A stretch of 59,508 nt of DNA from Lentisphaeria bacterium (GTDB lineage Bacteria; Verrucomicrobiota; Lentisphaeria; Victivallales; UBA1829): NCBI GenBank assembly GCA_017503375.1, contig JAFVTF010000053.1:1-59508 (forward strand), written 5' to 3'. The translations under genes were made by a program, and so were the position numbers. Numbering within the stretch: the stretch's first letter is position 1; each line of letters starts with the position of its first letter. Positions 7,379 to 16,829 of this stretch are shown here, in pieces. Under the pieces are notes generated by a model. It worked only from the letters and a program-made list of their open reading frames with translations, ran no database searches and had not been told where the DNA came from.

Positions 7379-10159
7379 TCAGGACTCCTGTTTTTTCTGG
7401 AACATAACACCCAATCCGAGGATGATGGGGATCATGATCAGCAGTACGAAAATCGGTTGATGAAGATCAGAAAAGCCCAGAGCTTTGTTGAAAATTCCGC
7501 GGCTGATCAGAAGCATGTGCGTCGTGGGATAGATTTCCCCGATGATCCGTGCCATACCTTCCTGCGTATCAACAGGGTTAGTCAATCCGCAAAGCTGTAC
7601 AGACGGCAGCAGCGTTCCTATCATTGTCAGAAAGATGACTGCGATCTGGCTTCGTGTCACAGATGAAGCAAGCAACCCCATTCCTGTTGCAATCACACAG
7701 TAACAGATACAGCTGAAAAGAAGTGTCAGAAAACTGCCTTTCACCGGGACGTCAAAAATAGTCACAGCCATCACGATCAGCAGCAGACAGCTCAGCATGG
7801 AAAAGAGCAGATACGGAAACTGTTTTCCAAGCAGGAACTCAACTCTGCTCAAGGGGGTCACATAAAGGTTGATAATGGACCCCATCTCTTTTTCCCGCAC
7901 AACAGCCAATGCCGCAAGAATCGCGGGAATCATCAGCATGAGAATCGGAATCATGGCAGGAACCATCGCCGGCAAACTCAAAACGTCCGGATTGTAACGG
8001 TACCGGGTCTCTATGGAAACCAATCCTGTATTATTTGCTTCCGGGTGCCGGGATTCAAGCCATTTCTGATGCAGAGCAGTTACATAACCGTTGATCGTTT
8101 CCGCTCGGGAAGGCATTGCGCCGTCGATCCAGAAGGACACTTCCGGTGAATTGCCTTTATCAAGATCTTTTCCGAATCCGGGCGGAATCTCCACAACAAG
8201 GCTCAGCTCTCCGCTCTTCATCCTGCGGTCAAGATCTGCATAATCTTTCACAGGAGGTTTCTCCACAAAATATCGCGATCCCGAGATATTCAACGCGTAA
8301 TTCTGGCTTGCAACTGTCTGATCGCGGTCAAGAATCGCAAAAGAAAGATCCTCCACATCCATATTGATCCCGTACCCCATGACCAACATAAGGATAATCG
8401 CTCCGAACAAAGCAAGGGTTGCCCGGATGGGGTCCCGCATCAATTCCAGATATTCCCGCCAGAAACAGCTGTACCACCGCTGAAAACTGAACACTTTATC
8501 CAGTTTCTGTCTCCACAGAGGCAGTTCTTTCTGAACTTTCTCAGGTTCCGGAACAACATCTTCTGAAGTCATACTGCTTGCCTGCTCCGCTTTATTGGCA
8601 GGATCAGCATCTTCCAGAATTCCGATAAAAGCCTCTTCCAATGTTGCGGCATTCCGCTGTTTTACAATTTCAGCTGGGGTATCACAGGTCAGAGAACGGC
8701 CCGCATGCATCAGCGAAATTCTGTCGCAGCGGTCAGCTTCATTCATAAAGTGCGTTGTAATAAAAATCGTGACCTTGTCCCTGCGGGAAAGTTCGATAAT
8801 CAGTTCCCAGAACAAATCACGTGCCACGGGGTCAACGCCGGAAGTCGGTTCATCAAGAATCAGAATCTTCGGATGATGAATCACCGCAGCGGCAAGAGAA
8901 AGACGCTGTTTCAGCCCGAGAGGAAGATCTTTCGGCAGAACATGCTCAATCTCTTTCAACTGGAAACGTTTCATCATTTCTTCCACACGGAGAGGAATTT
9001 CTGCCTCCGGAATCCGGTAAAGCCGAGCGTAAAGTTCCAAGTTCTGCCGGACAGACAACTCACCATAAAGCGAGAACAGCTGTGTCATATATCCCAATTG
9101 TTCCCGGATATCCATGGAACTGTTTCCGATGGAATTTCCAAACAGCTTAGCGGTTCCTTCAGTTGCCGGCAACAATCCGGTCAGCATACGCATAGTGGTC
9201 GTTTTTCCGCAGCCGTTGGAACCGAGGAAACCGAAAATCTCCCCTTCCCGGATCTTGAAACTCACATGATCCACTGCCGTAAAAGAACCAAACCGTTTTG
9301 TCAATCCTTCGGCTTCAATGGAATAACCGCCATCTCCGGAAATTTCCAGCGGTGGCACATACAAATCTTTATGTCCTGCCCGTTTTTCCTCCGGAAGCAG
9401 CTGAATGAATGCGGCATCCAGATTATCTTTTCCGGTTTTTGCAAGAAGTTCTGCCGGGGTTCCGGTATCCAGAATTTTTCCTTCATCCATAGCAATGAGC
9501 CAGTCAAACCGTTGCGCTTCATCCATGTAGGCTGTCGCAACAATCACGCTCATATTGGGCTGTTCCTGCTTGATATTATCCACAAGATCCCAGAATTGAC
9601 GGCGCGCCAGAGGGTCAACACCTGTTGTCGGTTCATCAAGAACCAGCAAATCCGGATCATGGATCAGTGAGCAGCATAAACCGAGTTTCTGTTTCATACC
9701 GCCGGAAAGTTTTCCCGCAGGACGGTCAAGAAACGGATAAAGTCCTGTGCTTTTGGTCAAACGGTCGATCCGTCTGCGGCGTTCTGCCGCATCATGACCG
9801 AAAAGACGCCCGAAGAATTGCAGGTTTTCTTCTACGGTAAGGGTAAAATAAAGGTTTTTTCCCAATCCCTGCGGCATGTATGCGATTCGCGGACAGATTT
9901 TATTCCGGTGTTTGACATCACGCATATCTCCGCCAAGAACTTCCAGAGAACCTTTCTGCATGGCGTGAGCTCCGGTGATCAGAGAGAGCAATGTGGATTT
10001 TCCCACACCGTCAGGTCCGATCAAACCAATGAGCTTCCGTGCCGGAATATCCAGTGAAACGGAATCCAGCCCAACCGTTTTTTTTCCATAAACAAGGGAG
10101 AGTTCCCGGAACGAAACGGCAGGAGCTGTTCCCTCCTGTACACTCGTCCCTTCTTTCAT
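7379..10159 (-). CDS. Fused ABC ATPase-ATPase-permease exporter (RbbA-like)
   Basis: A 926-residue protein close in length and layout to E. coli RbbA (YhiH). The first ATPase domain has Walker [10 protein letters not shown] (48-56), signature [10 protein letters not shown] and DEPTTGVDP. The second, from about residue 285, has GSNGCGKTT and DEPTSGVDP but a weakened signature ([10 protein letters not shown]). An ABC-2 permease domain follows from about residue 570, with the motif [19 protein letters not shown]. The ATG at 10159 gives a 4-bp overlap with the stop of the upstream adaptor gene, which supports this start over one 15 codons upstream. Together with the adaptor and the YhhJ-like permease it should form a type I-like exporter. 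No TolC homologue is present in the window. Confidence 0.93.
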   Translation of the reverse strand: MKEGTSVQEGTAPAVSFRELSLVYGKKTVGLDSVSLDIPARKLIGLIGPDGVGKSTLLSLITGAHAMQKGSLEVLGGDMRDVKHRNKICPRIAYMPQGLGKNLYFTLTVEENLQFFGRLFGHDAAERRRRIDRLTKSTGLYPFLDRPAGKLSGGMKQKLGLCCSLIHDPDLLVLDEPTTGVDPLARRQFWDLVDNIKQEQPNMSVIVATAYMDEAQRFDWLIAMDEGKILDTGTPAELLAKTGKDNLDAAFIQLLPEEKRAGHKDLYVPPLEISGDGGYSIEAEGLTKRFGSFTAVDHVSFKIREGEIFGFLGSNGCGKTTTMRMLTGLLPATEGTAKLFGNSIGNSSMDIREQLGYMTQLFSLYGELSVRQNLELYARLYRIPEAEIPLRVEEMMKRFQLKEIEHVLPKDLPLGLKQRLSLAAAVIHHPKILILDEPTSGVDPVARDLFWELIIELSRRDKVTIFITTHFMNEADRCDRISLMHAGRSLTCDTPAEIVKQRNAATLEEAFIGILEDADPANKAEQASSMTSEDVVPEPEKVQKELPLWRQKLDKVFSFQRWYSCFWREYLELMRDPIRATLALFGAIILMLVMGYGINMDVEDLSFAILDRDQTVASQNYALNISGSRYFVEKPPVKDYADLDRRMKSGELSLVVEIPPGFGKDLDKGNSPEVSFWIDGAMPSRAETINGYVTALHQKWLESRHPEANNTGLVSIETRYRYNPDVLSLPAMVPAMIPILMLMIPAILAALAVVREKEMGSIINLYVTPLSRVEFLLGKQFPYLLFSMLSCLLLIVMAVTIFDVPVKGSFLTLLFSCICYCVIATGMGLLASSVTRSQIAVIFLTMIGTLLPSVQLCGLTNPVDTQEGMARIIGEIYPTTHMLLISRGIFNKALGFSDLHQPIFVLLIMIPIILGLGVMFQKKQES

Positions 10160-11148
10160 TTTTTCGCACCTCTGTCTTTCCGGAGAACCAGAAATGCGGG
10201 CCATTCAGCTTTATCATTGAGTCTGACCCAGGCAACTCCGGGAAGTCCGGTCTTCACATAATCAAGATACTGTTTCAGCAGCTCGGGGTTGATCTTCGCT
10301 TTGATGCGGAACATCAGTTTCTGACGTTCAATTTTTGTTTCAACTGTTTTCGGTGTGAACTGTGCAACATTAGCAACAAAGGAAACTTTTGCCGGGATCG
10401 GAACATCCGGGATCGCATCAAGGATAATCCGGACATCTGCACCGATTTTGACTTTACCGGCAGACTCTTCAGGAAGGAAGAAGGTCATATAAACATCGGT
10501 CAGATCAACCATATTCAAAACTTTTCCGCCTGCATTCAGAACTTCGCCGACTTCAGAAATCTTGTACTGGATTCTTCCATCCAGCGGTGCAAGAAGACTG
10601 CTGTCATCAATATCAGCCTGAGTTCTTGCAGCATTGGCTTTTTCCGCCTGAATTTCCGCTTCAGCCTGGGTCACTTTTGCTTTGGCAGCTTCCACTTCTG
10701 CTTTAGCGGATTCATACAAAGCCTCTGCATTTTCAAACACCTGCTGAGAGGTGGCTTTCTTTTCCCAGAGAGTCTTTTCCCGTTTGTAACGGCTTTCCGC
10801 ATTCTTGTAATTACTCTCTTTCTGAAGAACAAGTGCTTTGGCGGAAGCAAGTTCTGCTTCCTTCACCTTGATCATCGCCAGATTCTGTGCAAGGTCTGCT
10901 TTCAATGTATTGATCTGCATCTGAACAAGTTTCTGTTCTTTCTTGACGTAATCGCCTTCTTCCACAAGAATTTTGTCAATCTTTCCCGCAAGTTTCGCAG
11001 AAACATTTACTTCCGTAGCTTCCAGTCTCCCGTTTCCGGAGGCAAAAGCCGGATTCCGGTAAATGGCATTCTCACGATAATTTTTGATCAAGTAAAAGCC
11101 AAGTCCGACGACTGCAATCACTACCAGAGTAATAACAAGTTTTTTCAT
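10156..11148 (-). CDS. HlyD-family periplasmic adaptor (YhiI-like)
   Basis: A 330-residue membrane fusion protein. The N-terminal anchor is [18 protein letters not shown], followed by a biotinyl-lipoyl half ([20 protein letters not shown]), an Ala/Glu/Lys-rich helical hairpin (about residues 85-190), the second half [16 protein letters not shown] and a C-terminal beta-barrel. It is the first gene of the rbbA-like operon and overlaps the next gene by 4 bp. It should link the RbbA/YhhJ-type pump to an outer-membrane channel encoded elsewhere. It is a different subtype from the long MacA-like adaptor at 3.1-4.6 kb. Confidence 0.92.
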   Translation of the reverse strand: MKKLVITLVVIAVVGLGFYLIKNYRENAIYRNPAFASGNGRLEATEVNVSAKLAGKIDKILVEEGDYVKKEQKLVQMQINTLKADLAQNLAMIKVKEAELASAKALVLQKESNYKNAESRYKREKTLWEKKATSQQVFENAEALYESAKAEVEAAKAKVTQAEAEIQAEKANAARTQADIDDSSLLAPLDGRIQYKISEVGEVLNAGGKVLNMVDLTDVYMTFFLPEESAGKVKIGADVRIILDAIPDVPIPAKVSFVANVAQFTPKTVETKIERQKLMFRIKAKINPELLKQYLDYVKTGLPGVAWVRLNDKAEWPAFLVLRKDRGAKK

Positions 11149-11203
11149 ACAAAAAATCCTTTCTTTTTTTCTTCCTTAGACACGTAAAAAATTATCTTGG
11201 AAT

Positions 11204-11232
11204 AATATAAACTCAAAAAAAATAAAAATCAA
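11204..11232 (-). promoter_or_regulatory. Predicted promoter of the adaptor-rbbA-yhhJ operon
   Basis: On the minus strand TTGATT (11232-11227) and TATATT (11209-11204) are separated by 17 bp, 56 bp upstream of the adaptor start. Confidence 0.5.
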
Positions 11233-11265
11233 ATATATTTTTCCTTATTGGACGGGAAATCACAA

Positions 11266-11334
11266 AAAAAACTGTGAGATCCGAAAGTACCGACCCATAT
11301 TCAAGGTTCAAGTTTTTTGCGGAAATCACAGTTT
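11266..11334 (-). terminator. Probable terminator after the DUF805 gene
   Basis: On the minus strand AAACTGTGA (11334-11326) can pair with TCACAGTTT (11277-11269), which runs into a T-rich stretch. The loop is long (about 48 bases), so the structure is less certain than a compact hairpin. Confidence 0.4.
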
Positions 11335-11354
11335 CTTTCAAAACTTACGGTTGA

Positions 11355-11711
11355 TCAAACCGGATCGCCATACTGATTCTTTTCAGGTTCTCCCTCGGGG
11401 ATACAGAAAAACAATACTGCCAACAAACCGATGAACGGAATCAGTAAAAGAAGAAGAAACAATTCACTCTTTCCGACATCATGCAAACGCCGGGCAGTAA
11501 TTCCGAGAGATGGAAGAAGCGTTGCCAAACAAAACAGAGGAGTCAGAATTCTGAACCCGATGATTGTATCAACAATTGACAGTAATACTGTAATCACAAA
11601 TGCAGCAAGAACATACTGGAAAAAACGGATTCTGTTTTCACGTCCCTTAAAACAGAAATATTTTCCTGTCAAAGTTTCTTTGTAATTTTGAATAATTGCC
11701 TGAAAATTCAT
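11355..11711 (-). CDS. DUF805 family inner-membrane protein
   Basis: A 118-residue protein with about three transmembrane helices. It carries the DUF805 marks: the aromatic-basic start FKGRENRIRFFQY, ARRLHDVGKS in the middle, and the C-terminal EGEPEKNQYGDPV. The family is widespread and its function is not established. It lies 23 bp after the beta-helix protein gene and may be cotranscribed with it. Confidence 0.88.
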   Translation of the reverse strand: MNFQAIIQNYKETLTGKYFCFKGRENRIRFFQYVLAAFVITVLLSIVDTIIGFRILTPLFCLATLLPSLGITARRLHDVGKSELFLLLLLIPFIGLLAVLFFCIPEGEPEKNQYGDPV

Positions 11712-11734
11712 TTTTATTTTTCCTTTCGTCTGAT

Positions 11735-13057
11735 TTATTTCGGATACTGAGCACCAAAATCTTTGATTGCGCCGAACAGCTTCAATGCATCTTCCATCGG
11801 ATAACGGTTTGCATACATATCAATCTTTGTCTTAATGGTTCCCTGAAGAGGCAAGCCTAAAACACTGCGGAGTGCATTACATTTTCCGGGATCCAGTTTC
11901 GTCTTCTCTGAATATTTCATAGAAAGAAATGAATTCAGATACTGGGGATTGATTCGGCCTTTGAAAACAGAGGGATCTTTCAAATCAACATTGTCACTGA
12001 TTGATTCAATTCCGTCAACCTCTTCCAAATCTTCAAAAGAGTCAACCCGGACTTTAACAACGGAAGGCGACATGGTCATCTGTACATCGGATTCCCTGTT
12101 CAGGAAGAAAATGTTATTATCCAGTGAAGTCTTCTTCTGTTTCGGGTTTCCCTTGGTATTGTCAAACCCTGTCAAAACGTTCAATCCGATCACATTGTGA
12201 TGAATTTTTGCATTGACATTTGTATTGGTCCGGATTCCGAACCCCATATCTGCAAGATCATTCAAGCGGCTCCAGGTAAAAAGCACTGTATTATTGGCAC
12301 ATTCCCAGTCTATACGGTCTCTTCCGTTGGAACAAAGCACATTGATCGCTATCATGCGGTTATTGCAGAATACGTTATTCTGAACAGTTACCTTTCCTTT
12401 CCACCAGTTCAAATTGATTGCCATATTGGAACCGTTGACAAAGGTGCAATTTCGGATTGTGATATTTCCTTCGCCTCTGGATGCAGTCGCTGAATAAATG
12501 GAATATCTGTTTGCACTGGGAAATTTATCCTTGATATTTTTCGCCGGACCTTCCAGCCACATCCCCGTATCAAACCCGGCAGGTTTCCCTTTTACAGCAT
12601 GATAACTGGAAGCAAAACCATCATCAAAAATGATCCCGTCAATAACAATATCAAATCCTTTGGGAGCTTTCATCGGATTCTTTTCAAACTCTATATGAAG
12701 CAGACCGAGACCTCCGCCTTTTTTATCATTATTTTCATTTTTCGGCTGAAACATGGTCTTATATTTTAATGGATCTCTGGAGGAAAAATCTGCAGAATAA
12801 CCGCCATAGATTGAAACCGGAACAGACATTTTAAACCAACCGCATTTCATTCTTCCGGGATAATTCCCCTCTGACAAACGAATCACGTCCCCAGTTTTAG
12901 CAACGGACAGAGCTTTCCATAAATTCTTCAACGGAGCTTCTTTCGTTCCGGGATTTTTATTCTTCCCCCGACTCAAAGAAACATAATAATCTTTTGCTGA
13001 AGCAATTCCGGAAATGCAGAACAGAACTGCTGCAGCCAACAACATTTTTCTTTTCAT
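11735..13057 (-). CDS. Exported right-handed beta-helix protein
   Basis: A 440-residue protein with a signal peptide (MKRKMLLAAAVLFCISGIASA). The ATG at 13057 is preferred over one 9 bp upstream, because that one abuts the AGGGG ribosome site. The mature start YYVSLSRGKNKNPGTKEAPL and the following KALSVAKTGDVIRLSEGNY are typical of pectate-lyase-like/DUF1565 beta-helix proteins. The middle shows the spaced N-rich strands of a parallel beta-helix (ITIRNCTFVNGSNMAINL, VTVQNNVFCNNRMIAINV). Such proteins bind or cleave polysaccharides. No catalytic triad can be assigned by eye, so an enzymatic role is open. Confidence 0.75.
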   Translation of the reverse strand: MKRKMLLAAAVLFCISGIASAKDYYVSLSRGKNKNPGTKEAPLKNLWKALSVAKTGDVIRLSEGNYPGRMKCGWFKMSVPVSIYGGYSADFSSRDPLKYKTMFQPKNENNDKKGGGLGLLHIEFEKNPMKAPKGFDIVIDGIIFDDGFASSYHAVKGKPAGFDTGMWLEGPAKNIKDKFPSANRYSIYSATASRGEGNITIRNCTFVNGSNMAINLNWWKGKVTVQNNVFCNNRMIAINVLCSNGRDRIDWECANNTVLFTWSRLNDLADMGFGIRTNTNVNAKIHHNVIGLNVLTGFDNTKGNPKQKKTSLDNNIFFLNRESDVQMTMSPSVVKVRVDSFEDLEEVDGIESISDNVDLKDPSVFKGRINPQYLNSFLSMKYSEKTKLDPGKCNALRSVLGLPLQGTIKTKIDMYANRYPMEDALKLFGAIKDFGAQYPK

Positions 13058-13198
13058 TTGCGTCATCCCCTGATTCTATGAAGTTTTTTTCTTGAAAAAC
13101 GTCAATAAACGTCTCTATCAATGAAAAACATACATTGAATTTCAGATAATTGCAAGCCGTGAAATAAAAATTTTCTGTTTTTCTTTCAAAATAATTGC

Positions 13199-13651
13199 TC
13201 AGGACAATTCTTCCAGCAAACCTGTACAGCCTTCCAGAACATCATCCCAGGTCGCTTGAAAATCTCCCGTATACCAGGGATCTGCCACTTCTTCTCCGGA
13301 ACGCCCGGCATAATCCAGTAAAAGAGAAACTTTTCCAGCCGGATCTCCTCCGGTAAAACGTTCCATATTCCGTAAATTTCTCTGATCCATCGCAATCAGC
13401 ATGTCAAACTCCGCATAATCGGAACGGGTCATCTGACGGGCATATTTTCCGTCACAGGAAATCCCGTGACGCTTCAATATACTGCGGGTCCCATAATGTA
13501 CCGGATTGCCCAATTCCTCCGTGCTGGTCGCCGCTGATTCAATATAAAAATCATCTTCAAGACCGGCTTTCTTCACCAAATCTTTCATCACAAATTCCGC
13601 CATCGGGCTCCGGCAGATATTGCCGTGACATACAAATAAAATTCTGATCAT
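13199..13651 (-). CDS. Low-molecular-weight protein-tyrosine phosphatase
   Basis: A 150-residue protein with the P-loop CHGNICRS at residues 9-16 (CX5R plus S) and the general-acid motif DPWY near residue 122. It matches the family in length and order. It is probably a cytoplasmic phosphatase acting on phosphotyrosine, often in the control of polysaccharide export. The start codon overlaps the stop of a degraded upstream frame (ATGA), so it was once coupled to a gene now mostly lost. The algJ-like gene lies just beyond that stub. Confidence 0.93.
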   Translation of the reverse strand: MIRILFVCHGNICRSPMAEFVMKDLVKKAGLEDDFYIESAATSTEELGNPVHYGTRSILKRHGISCDGKYARQMTRSDYAEFDMLIAMDQRNLRNMERFTGGDPAGKVSLLLDYAGRSGEEVADPWYTGDFQATWDDVLEGCTGLLEELS

Positions 13652-13782
13652 AAATCCTTCTTCAGTATATTACGCAAGGTTTCGGAGATAACCTGTTCAT
13701 CACTGACGGAGGAATCCAGCACGACAAAGGCTTTGTCTTTCTCTTTCCGCTGTCAATGTTTTCAGCCAGTTCAACAAATGTA
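13648..13782 (-). pseudogene. 3' stub of a lost gene, possibly thymidylate/nucleotide kinase
   Basis: Between the algJ-like stop and the phosphatase start, the minus strand carries coding-like sequence in two frames. First comes NNTFVELAENIDS, then, after an apparent one-base deletion near 13750, KDKAFVVLDSSVSDEQVISE and about eleven further residues. It ends in a TGA that overlaps the phosphatase ATG. The pattern of an ELAE helix, then a hydrophobic strand with D-S-S, then a helix ending in LR-NIL resembles the C-terminus of dTMP kinase. The identity is tentative. The rest of the gene is missing, replaced by the algI-algJ pair. Confidence 0.4.
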
Positions 13783-14994
13783 TTATTTCTGATAAAAACG
13801 CCAGGCTTCAGCTTTTCTTTTGGATTCAAAATCCACATTGTCGAGAGAAACGATATTGCGTTCTACGACCTGGAAGATAACAAGATCCGGCTTTTTGGGA
13901 CCCATGTATTGGATTCTCCGGATGGGAATATTCCAGAAATAATCGACTTCCCGGAAATACATACTGATGTAAGGTTCCATAGCCTGAGCAAAAGAATCTC
14001 TGTAAACCCATACTTTTCTGCTGTCCGGAGCCTTTGGATTCCGGGATCTGCGGCAATGATTATCATACGGATTTTCCGGTTTATAGGCGTAAACTTTCAC
14101 CTTTTTACAACCGGGAACAACAACTTTATGATAATAATATTTCAGAGGCTCACCTGTACCGAGCTGAGTTCTCAAATCTCCACCGATAACAGGTTCTTTA
14201 TCCTGAACGATTTTTGCCTTATCCAGGGGCGGAAGTTCTTTTTTACCGGAGACTCTCCGGATAATTTCCCGTGTTGCAACATATCCGCTGAGTTCGTTCC
14301 AGTGAGTATCTTCATGAAGGAACAGGGGATAATCAATTTTTTTCCGGAGATCAGCCAGAGTATCAGCCATAAAGAAAATCTTGAGTTCGGGTGCATGTTT
14401 TTCAGCATGTCTGATCAGCTGTTCCGCCCGGAGGATTTCTCCGCGTTTGTATTTCCGCTTTGCCGGAAGCTTATCGTCATAAACAGTCATTTTGTTCGGA
14501 GCAACAACCATGCAGAAGTCGATATTCATCTCTTTCAGCCCCTTGCGGACGCCTTCCAATTTTTCAATGATAGTATCAAGCTGTCCTTCGGTCCAGAGGA
14601 GTTCTCCTTTATAATCCCGGGATTCATCCCCATGACGTTCAGCTGCATTTGTATAGAAGAGATAATGATCTTTTCCGGCAATCACTCTGGAATTGAAGAA
14701 GTTCGTAACGGGGCCGGTAATTTTTCTGGAACTCCATACGAGATATTCCCGGAAGGGAAATGCATCGTTATAATAGGACTGAAACTCTTTCGGATATCTC
14801 TGCAGCCGCCGAATCTGCAGCCGGGGTTCCGGTTTTGAAGCCCTGTTTTCATTCAGAAGTTTTTTATTCCGGACAGAATCCGGGAGTTCATTCCAGACGA
14901 CAGCGGGAACCGTAAGGACCAGAATGAAGAGGAGAATCAGCCAGTAAGCGGGAGATTTCAAACAATCTTTTACAGTTTTCAATTGAATACTCAT
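13783..14994 (-). CDS. AlgJ/AlgX-like SGNH O-acetylation protein, copy 1
   Basis: A 403-residue protein with one N-terminal transmembrane segment (about residues 14-32) and an extracytoplasmic SGNH-hydrolase-like domain. Conserved points are YYNDAFPFREYLVWS, FCMVVAPNKMTVY, HEDTHWNELSGYVATREI (the D-x-H-W-N catalytic pair) and VWVYRDSFAQAM (the nucleophile Ser). This is the AlgJ/AlgX layout, in which a periplasmic acetyltransferase receives acetyl groups from the partner MBOAT protein. Its start lies 1 bp after the AlgI-like stop. A paralogue lies at 28398-29615. The acetylated glycan is unknown; no alginate synthesis genes are present. Confidence 0.85.
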   Translation of the reverse strand: MSIQLKTVKDCLKSPAYWLILLFILVLTVPAVVWNELPDSVRNKKLLNENRASKPEPRLQIRRLQRYPKEFQSYYNDAFPFREYLVWSSRKITGPVTNFFNSRVIAGKDHYLFYTNAAERHGDESRDYKGELLWTEGQLDTIIEKLEGVRKGLKEMNIDFCMVVAPNKMTVYDDKLPAKRKYKRGEILRAEQLIRHAEKHAPELKIFFMADTLADLRKKIDYPLFLHEDTHWNELSGYVATREIIRRVSGKKELPPLDKAKIVQDKEPVIGGDLRTQLGTGEPLKYYYHKVVVPGCKKVKVYAYKPENPYDNHCRRSRNPKAPDSRKVWVYRDSFAQAMEPYISMYFREVDYFWNIPIRRIQYMGPKKPDLVIFQVVERNIVSLDNVDFESKRKAEAWRFYQK

Positions 14995-14995
14995 A

Positions 14996-16399
14996 TCAGA
15001 ACCTGAAGTAGATGAAGGGGTTATAGGCTGTGCCGGAAAGGACGAATATACAAGCTGCGAGGAGCAGAATCAGAACCGGGATTTCCCAGACATAAATTTT
15101 ATCTTCCCGGTAAAGAGCTTCTCTCAGAGAGGGGAACATCATTTGCAAAGGTCCGCTCAGAATGATAGCGATACCGCCGAGGATCCAGCCCCAGACAGAG
15201 ATCACATCACTGTAACGCAAATCCGGATTGTTGGACCAGCAGAACATCGACCCGAGGTATTCCCATGTATGGAAGAGATTTTGTGTCTGGAAAATCACGC
15301 CTCCGATGAAGATCATCAGGATGAAATAGATGTGGGAAGGAATTCTCCAGGAAGGCTTATCCAGATATTTTCCGAGCCAACCCCGTTCAATGATCATCAG
15401 GATACCCCAGAAGATTCCCCAGAACATGAAGTTCAGCGCTGCACCGTGCCAGATACCTGTTGCAGCAAAGACGATCAGAATATTGAGATTTGTCCGGAGT
15501 TCCCCTTTCCGGCTGCCGCCCAGGGGGAAGTAAAGATATTCCCGGAACCAGGTAAAAACGGAAATGTTCCATCTCTGCCAGAATTCGCGGATAGAACGGG
15601 AGATGAACGGATAGTTGAAGTTTTCCATAAACCGGAAACCGAACATGTGTCCCAAACCGATTGCCATATCGGAATAACCGGAGAAATCGAAATAAACCTG
15701 CAGATAGAATGCTGCGACCCCGATCCATGCGATAGGGGTTTCCATTGCTTCGCCGGGAATTCCGAAAATATCATCAGAAATCGCCGCCATCTGATTGGCG
15801 ATCAGAACTTTTTTCGCCAATCCGTAAATGAATCTCCGGACACCGTAAGCGGTTTCCTGCATATTCAGAGGACGGACTTTCAGCTGAGCTTCGATATCGT
15901 GATACTTCACGATAGGCCCTGCAATCAGCTGCGGGAAGAAGGTGATATAAAGCCCCATATCAATGAGGTTTCGCTGAGCTTTGATGGTTCCTCTGTAGAC
16001 GTCAACAACATAGGAAATTGCCTGAAAAGTATAGAAGGAAATACCGATTGGAAGAGCAACTCCTTCGTAAAAATTTTCCCACTGGAACAGTTTGCTCAAG
16101 GTTTCAATGCTCGGGGTCATATATTTGTAGTAACCGAGAATGCCGAGGTTCAGAAGAACGCAGAATGTCAGTAAAGCCTTTTTTCCTTTGCTGCCGCATT
16201 TTTCAATCCACATACCGCAAAGGTAATTTACCAGAATTGAAACCAGCATGATATTGATATTTTTCGGCTCTCCCCATCCATAAAAGACAAGACTTGCCAG
16301 CAGCAGAAACAGATTCCGGTACTTTTCTCCAAGCAACCGGTAACCCAGGAATACTGCAGGAAGGAAGATCCACAAAAATAAGATGGAACTGAACAGCAT
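14996..16399 (-). CDS. AlgI-like MBOAT acyltransferase, copy 1
   Basis: A 467-residue polytopic inner-membrane protein of the MBOAT family. Marks are FYTFQAISYVVDVYRG, the core FFPQLIAGPIVKYHDI, YFDFSGYSDMAIGLGHMFGF, FWQRWNISVFTWFREYLYFP and the catalytic His in GIWHGAALNF. The ATG at 16399 is chosen because GGGGAG lies 6 bp upstream, and the paralogue starts at the same MLFSS. AlgI-type proteins move acetyl groups across the membrane for periplasmic glycan O-acetylation, together with the AlgJ-like protein encoded next. Confidence 0.92.
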   Translation of the reverse strand: MLFSSILFLWIFLPAVFLGYRLLGEKYRNLFLLLASLVFYGWGEPKNINIMLVSILVNYLCGMWIEKCGSKGKKALLTFCVLLNLGILGYYKYMTPSIETLSKLFQWENFYEGVALPIGISFYTFQAISYVVDVYRGTIKAQRNLIDMGLYITFFPQLIAGPIVKYHDIEAQLKVRPLNMQETAYGVRRFIYGLAKKVLIANQMAAISDDIFGIPGEAMETPIAWIGVAAFYLQVYFDFSGYSDMAIGLGHMFGFRFMENFNYPFISRSIREFWQRWNISVFTWFREYLYFPLGGSRKGELRTNLNILIVFAATGIWHGAALNFMFWGIFWGILMIIERGWLGKYLDKPSWRIPSHIYFILMIFIGGVIFQTQNLFHTWEYLGSMFCWSNNPDLRYSDVISVWGWILGGIAIILSGPLQMMFPSLREALYREDKIYVWEIPVLILLLAACIFVLSGTAYNPFIYFRF

Positions 16400-16446
16400 T
16401 TGCACTCCCCTTAAATTACTTTACTTTTTGGTGAACTTGAATAAAT

Positions 16447-16474
16447 AATATACACCTTGAAACAAAAAAATCAA
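16447..16474 (-). promoter_or_regulatory. Predicted promoter of algI-algJ copy 1
   Basis: On the minus strand TTGATT (16474-16469) and TATATT (16452-16447) with a 16-bp spacer, about 48 bp upstream of the start codon. Confidence 0.5.
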
Positions 16475-16545
16475 ATTATATCACTGAAAAATTTCAAACA
16501 TGTGTTTTCCAGGGAGGATAAGAAAAAAAATCAGGACAAAAAAAA

Positions 16546-16622
16546 TGGTGTCCGCTACAAGACTCGAACTTGTGACCTCATCCGTGTGAAGGATGCGTTC
16601 TAACCAACTGAACTAAGCGGAC
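16546..16622 (-). tRNA. tRNA-Val (anticodon CAC), CCA encoded
   Basis: The minus strand folds as a full tRNA. The acceptor stem is GTCCGCT/AGCGGAC with discriminator A and an encoded CCA. The D-arm is GTTC...GAAC. The anticodon stem CATCC/GGATG holds the loop TTCACAC (T33, anticodon CAC). The T-arm contains GTTCGAGTC. Anticodon CAC reads GUG (Val). A T-rich run follows the CCA. Confidence 0.95.
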
Positions 16623-16639
16623 ACTTGGATTATTCAAGT

Positions 16640-16667
16640 AATATAACTGATTTTCTGAAAAATGCAA
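16640..16667 (-). promoter_or_regulatory. Predicted promoter of tRNA-Val
   Basis: On the minus strand TTGCAT (16667-16662), a 16-bp spacer and TATATT (16645-16640), ending 17 bp before the mature tRNA 5' end. Confidence 0.5.
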
Positions 16668-16739
16668 ACCAAAAAGATAAAAGTTTTATATTTTTTTTAC
16701 AGTTATACAGAAAAAATAAACATCACAAGTTAAAATGAC

Positions 16740-16767
16740 TTGACAAATGATAGAATCACTTTATATT
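16740..16767 (+). promoter_or_regulatory. Predicted promoter of the kinase-pseudopilin operon
   Basis: TTGACA (16740-16745), a 16-bp spacer and TATATT (16762-16767). This is the best -35 match among the 16-bp-spacer set. The start codon at 16830 leaves a leader of about 55 bases. Confidence 0.6.
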
Positions 16768-16829
16768 ACCTGACAGGTATATTATGGAATATTATTCATG
16801 ACAGGCTTTATTTTAGCGCAGGAGTATAT

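Noticed and set aside
8705..9670. Long plus-strand frame of 321 codons inside the rbbA-like gene
   Set aside because: It lies wholly inside a gene with clear ABC motifs on the other strand, and its product is His/Arg/Cys/Phe-rich, typical of an antisense shadow.
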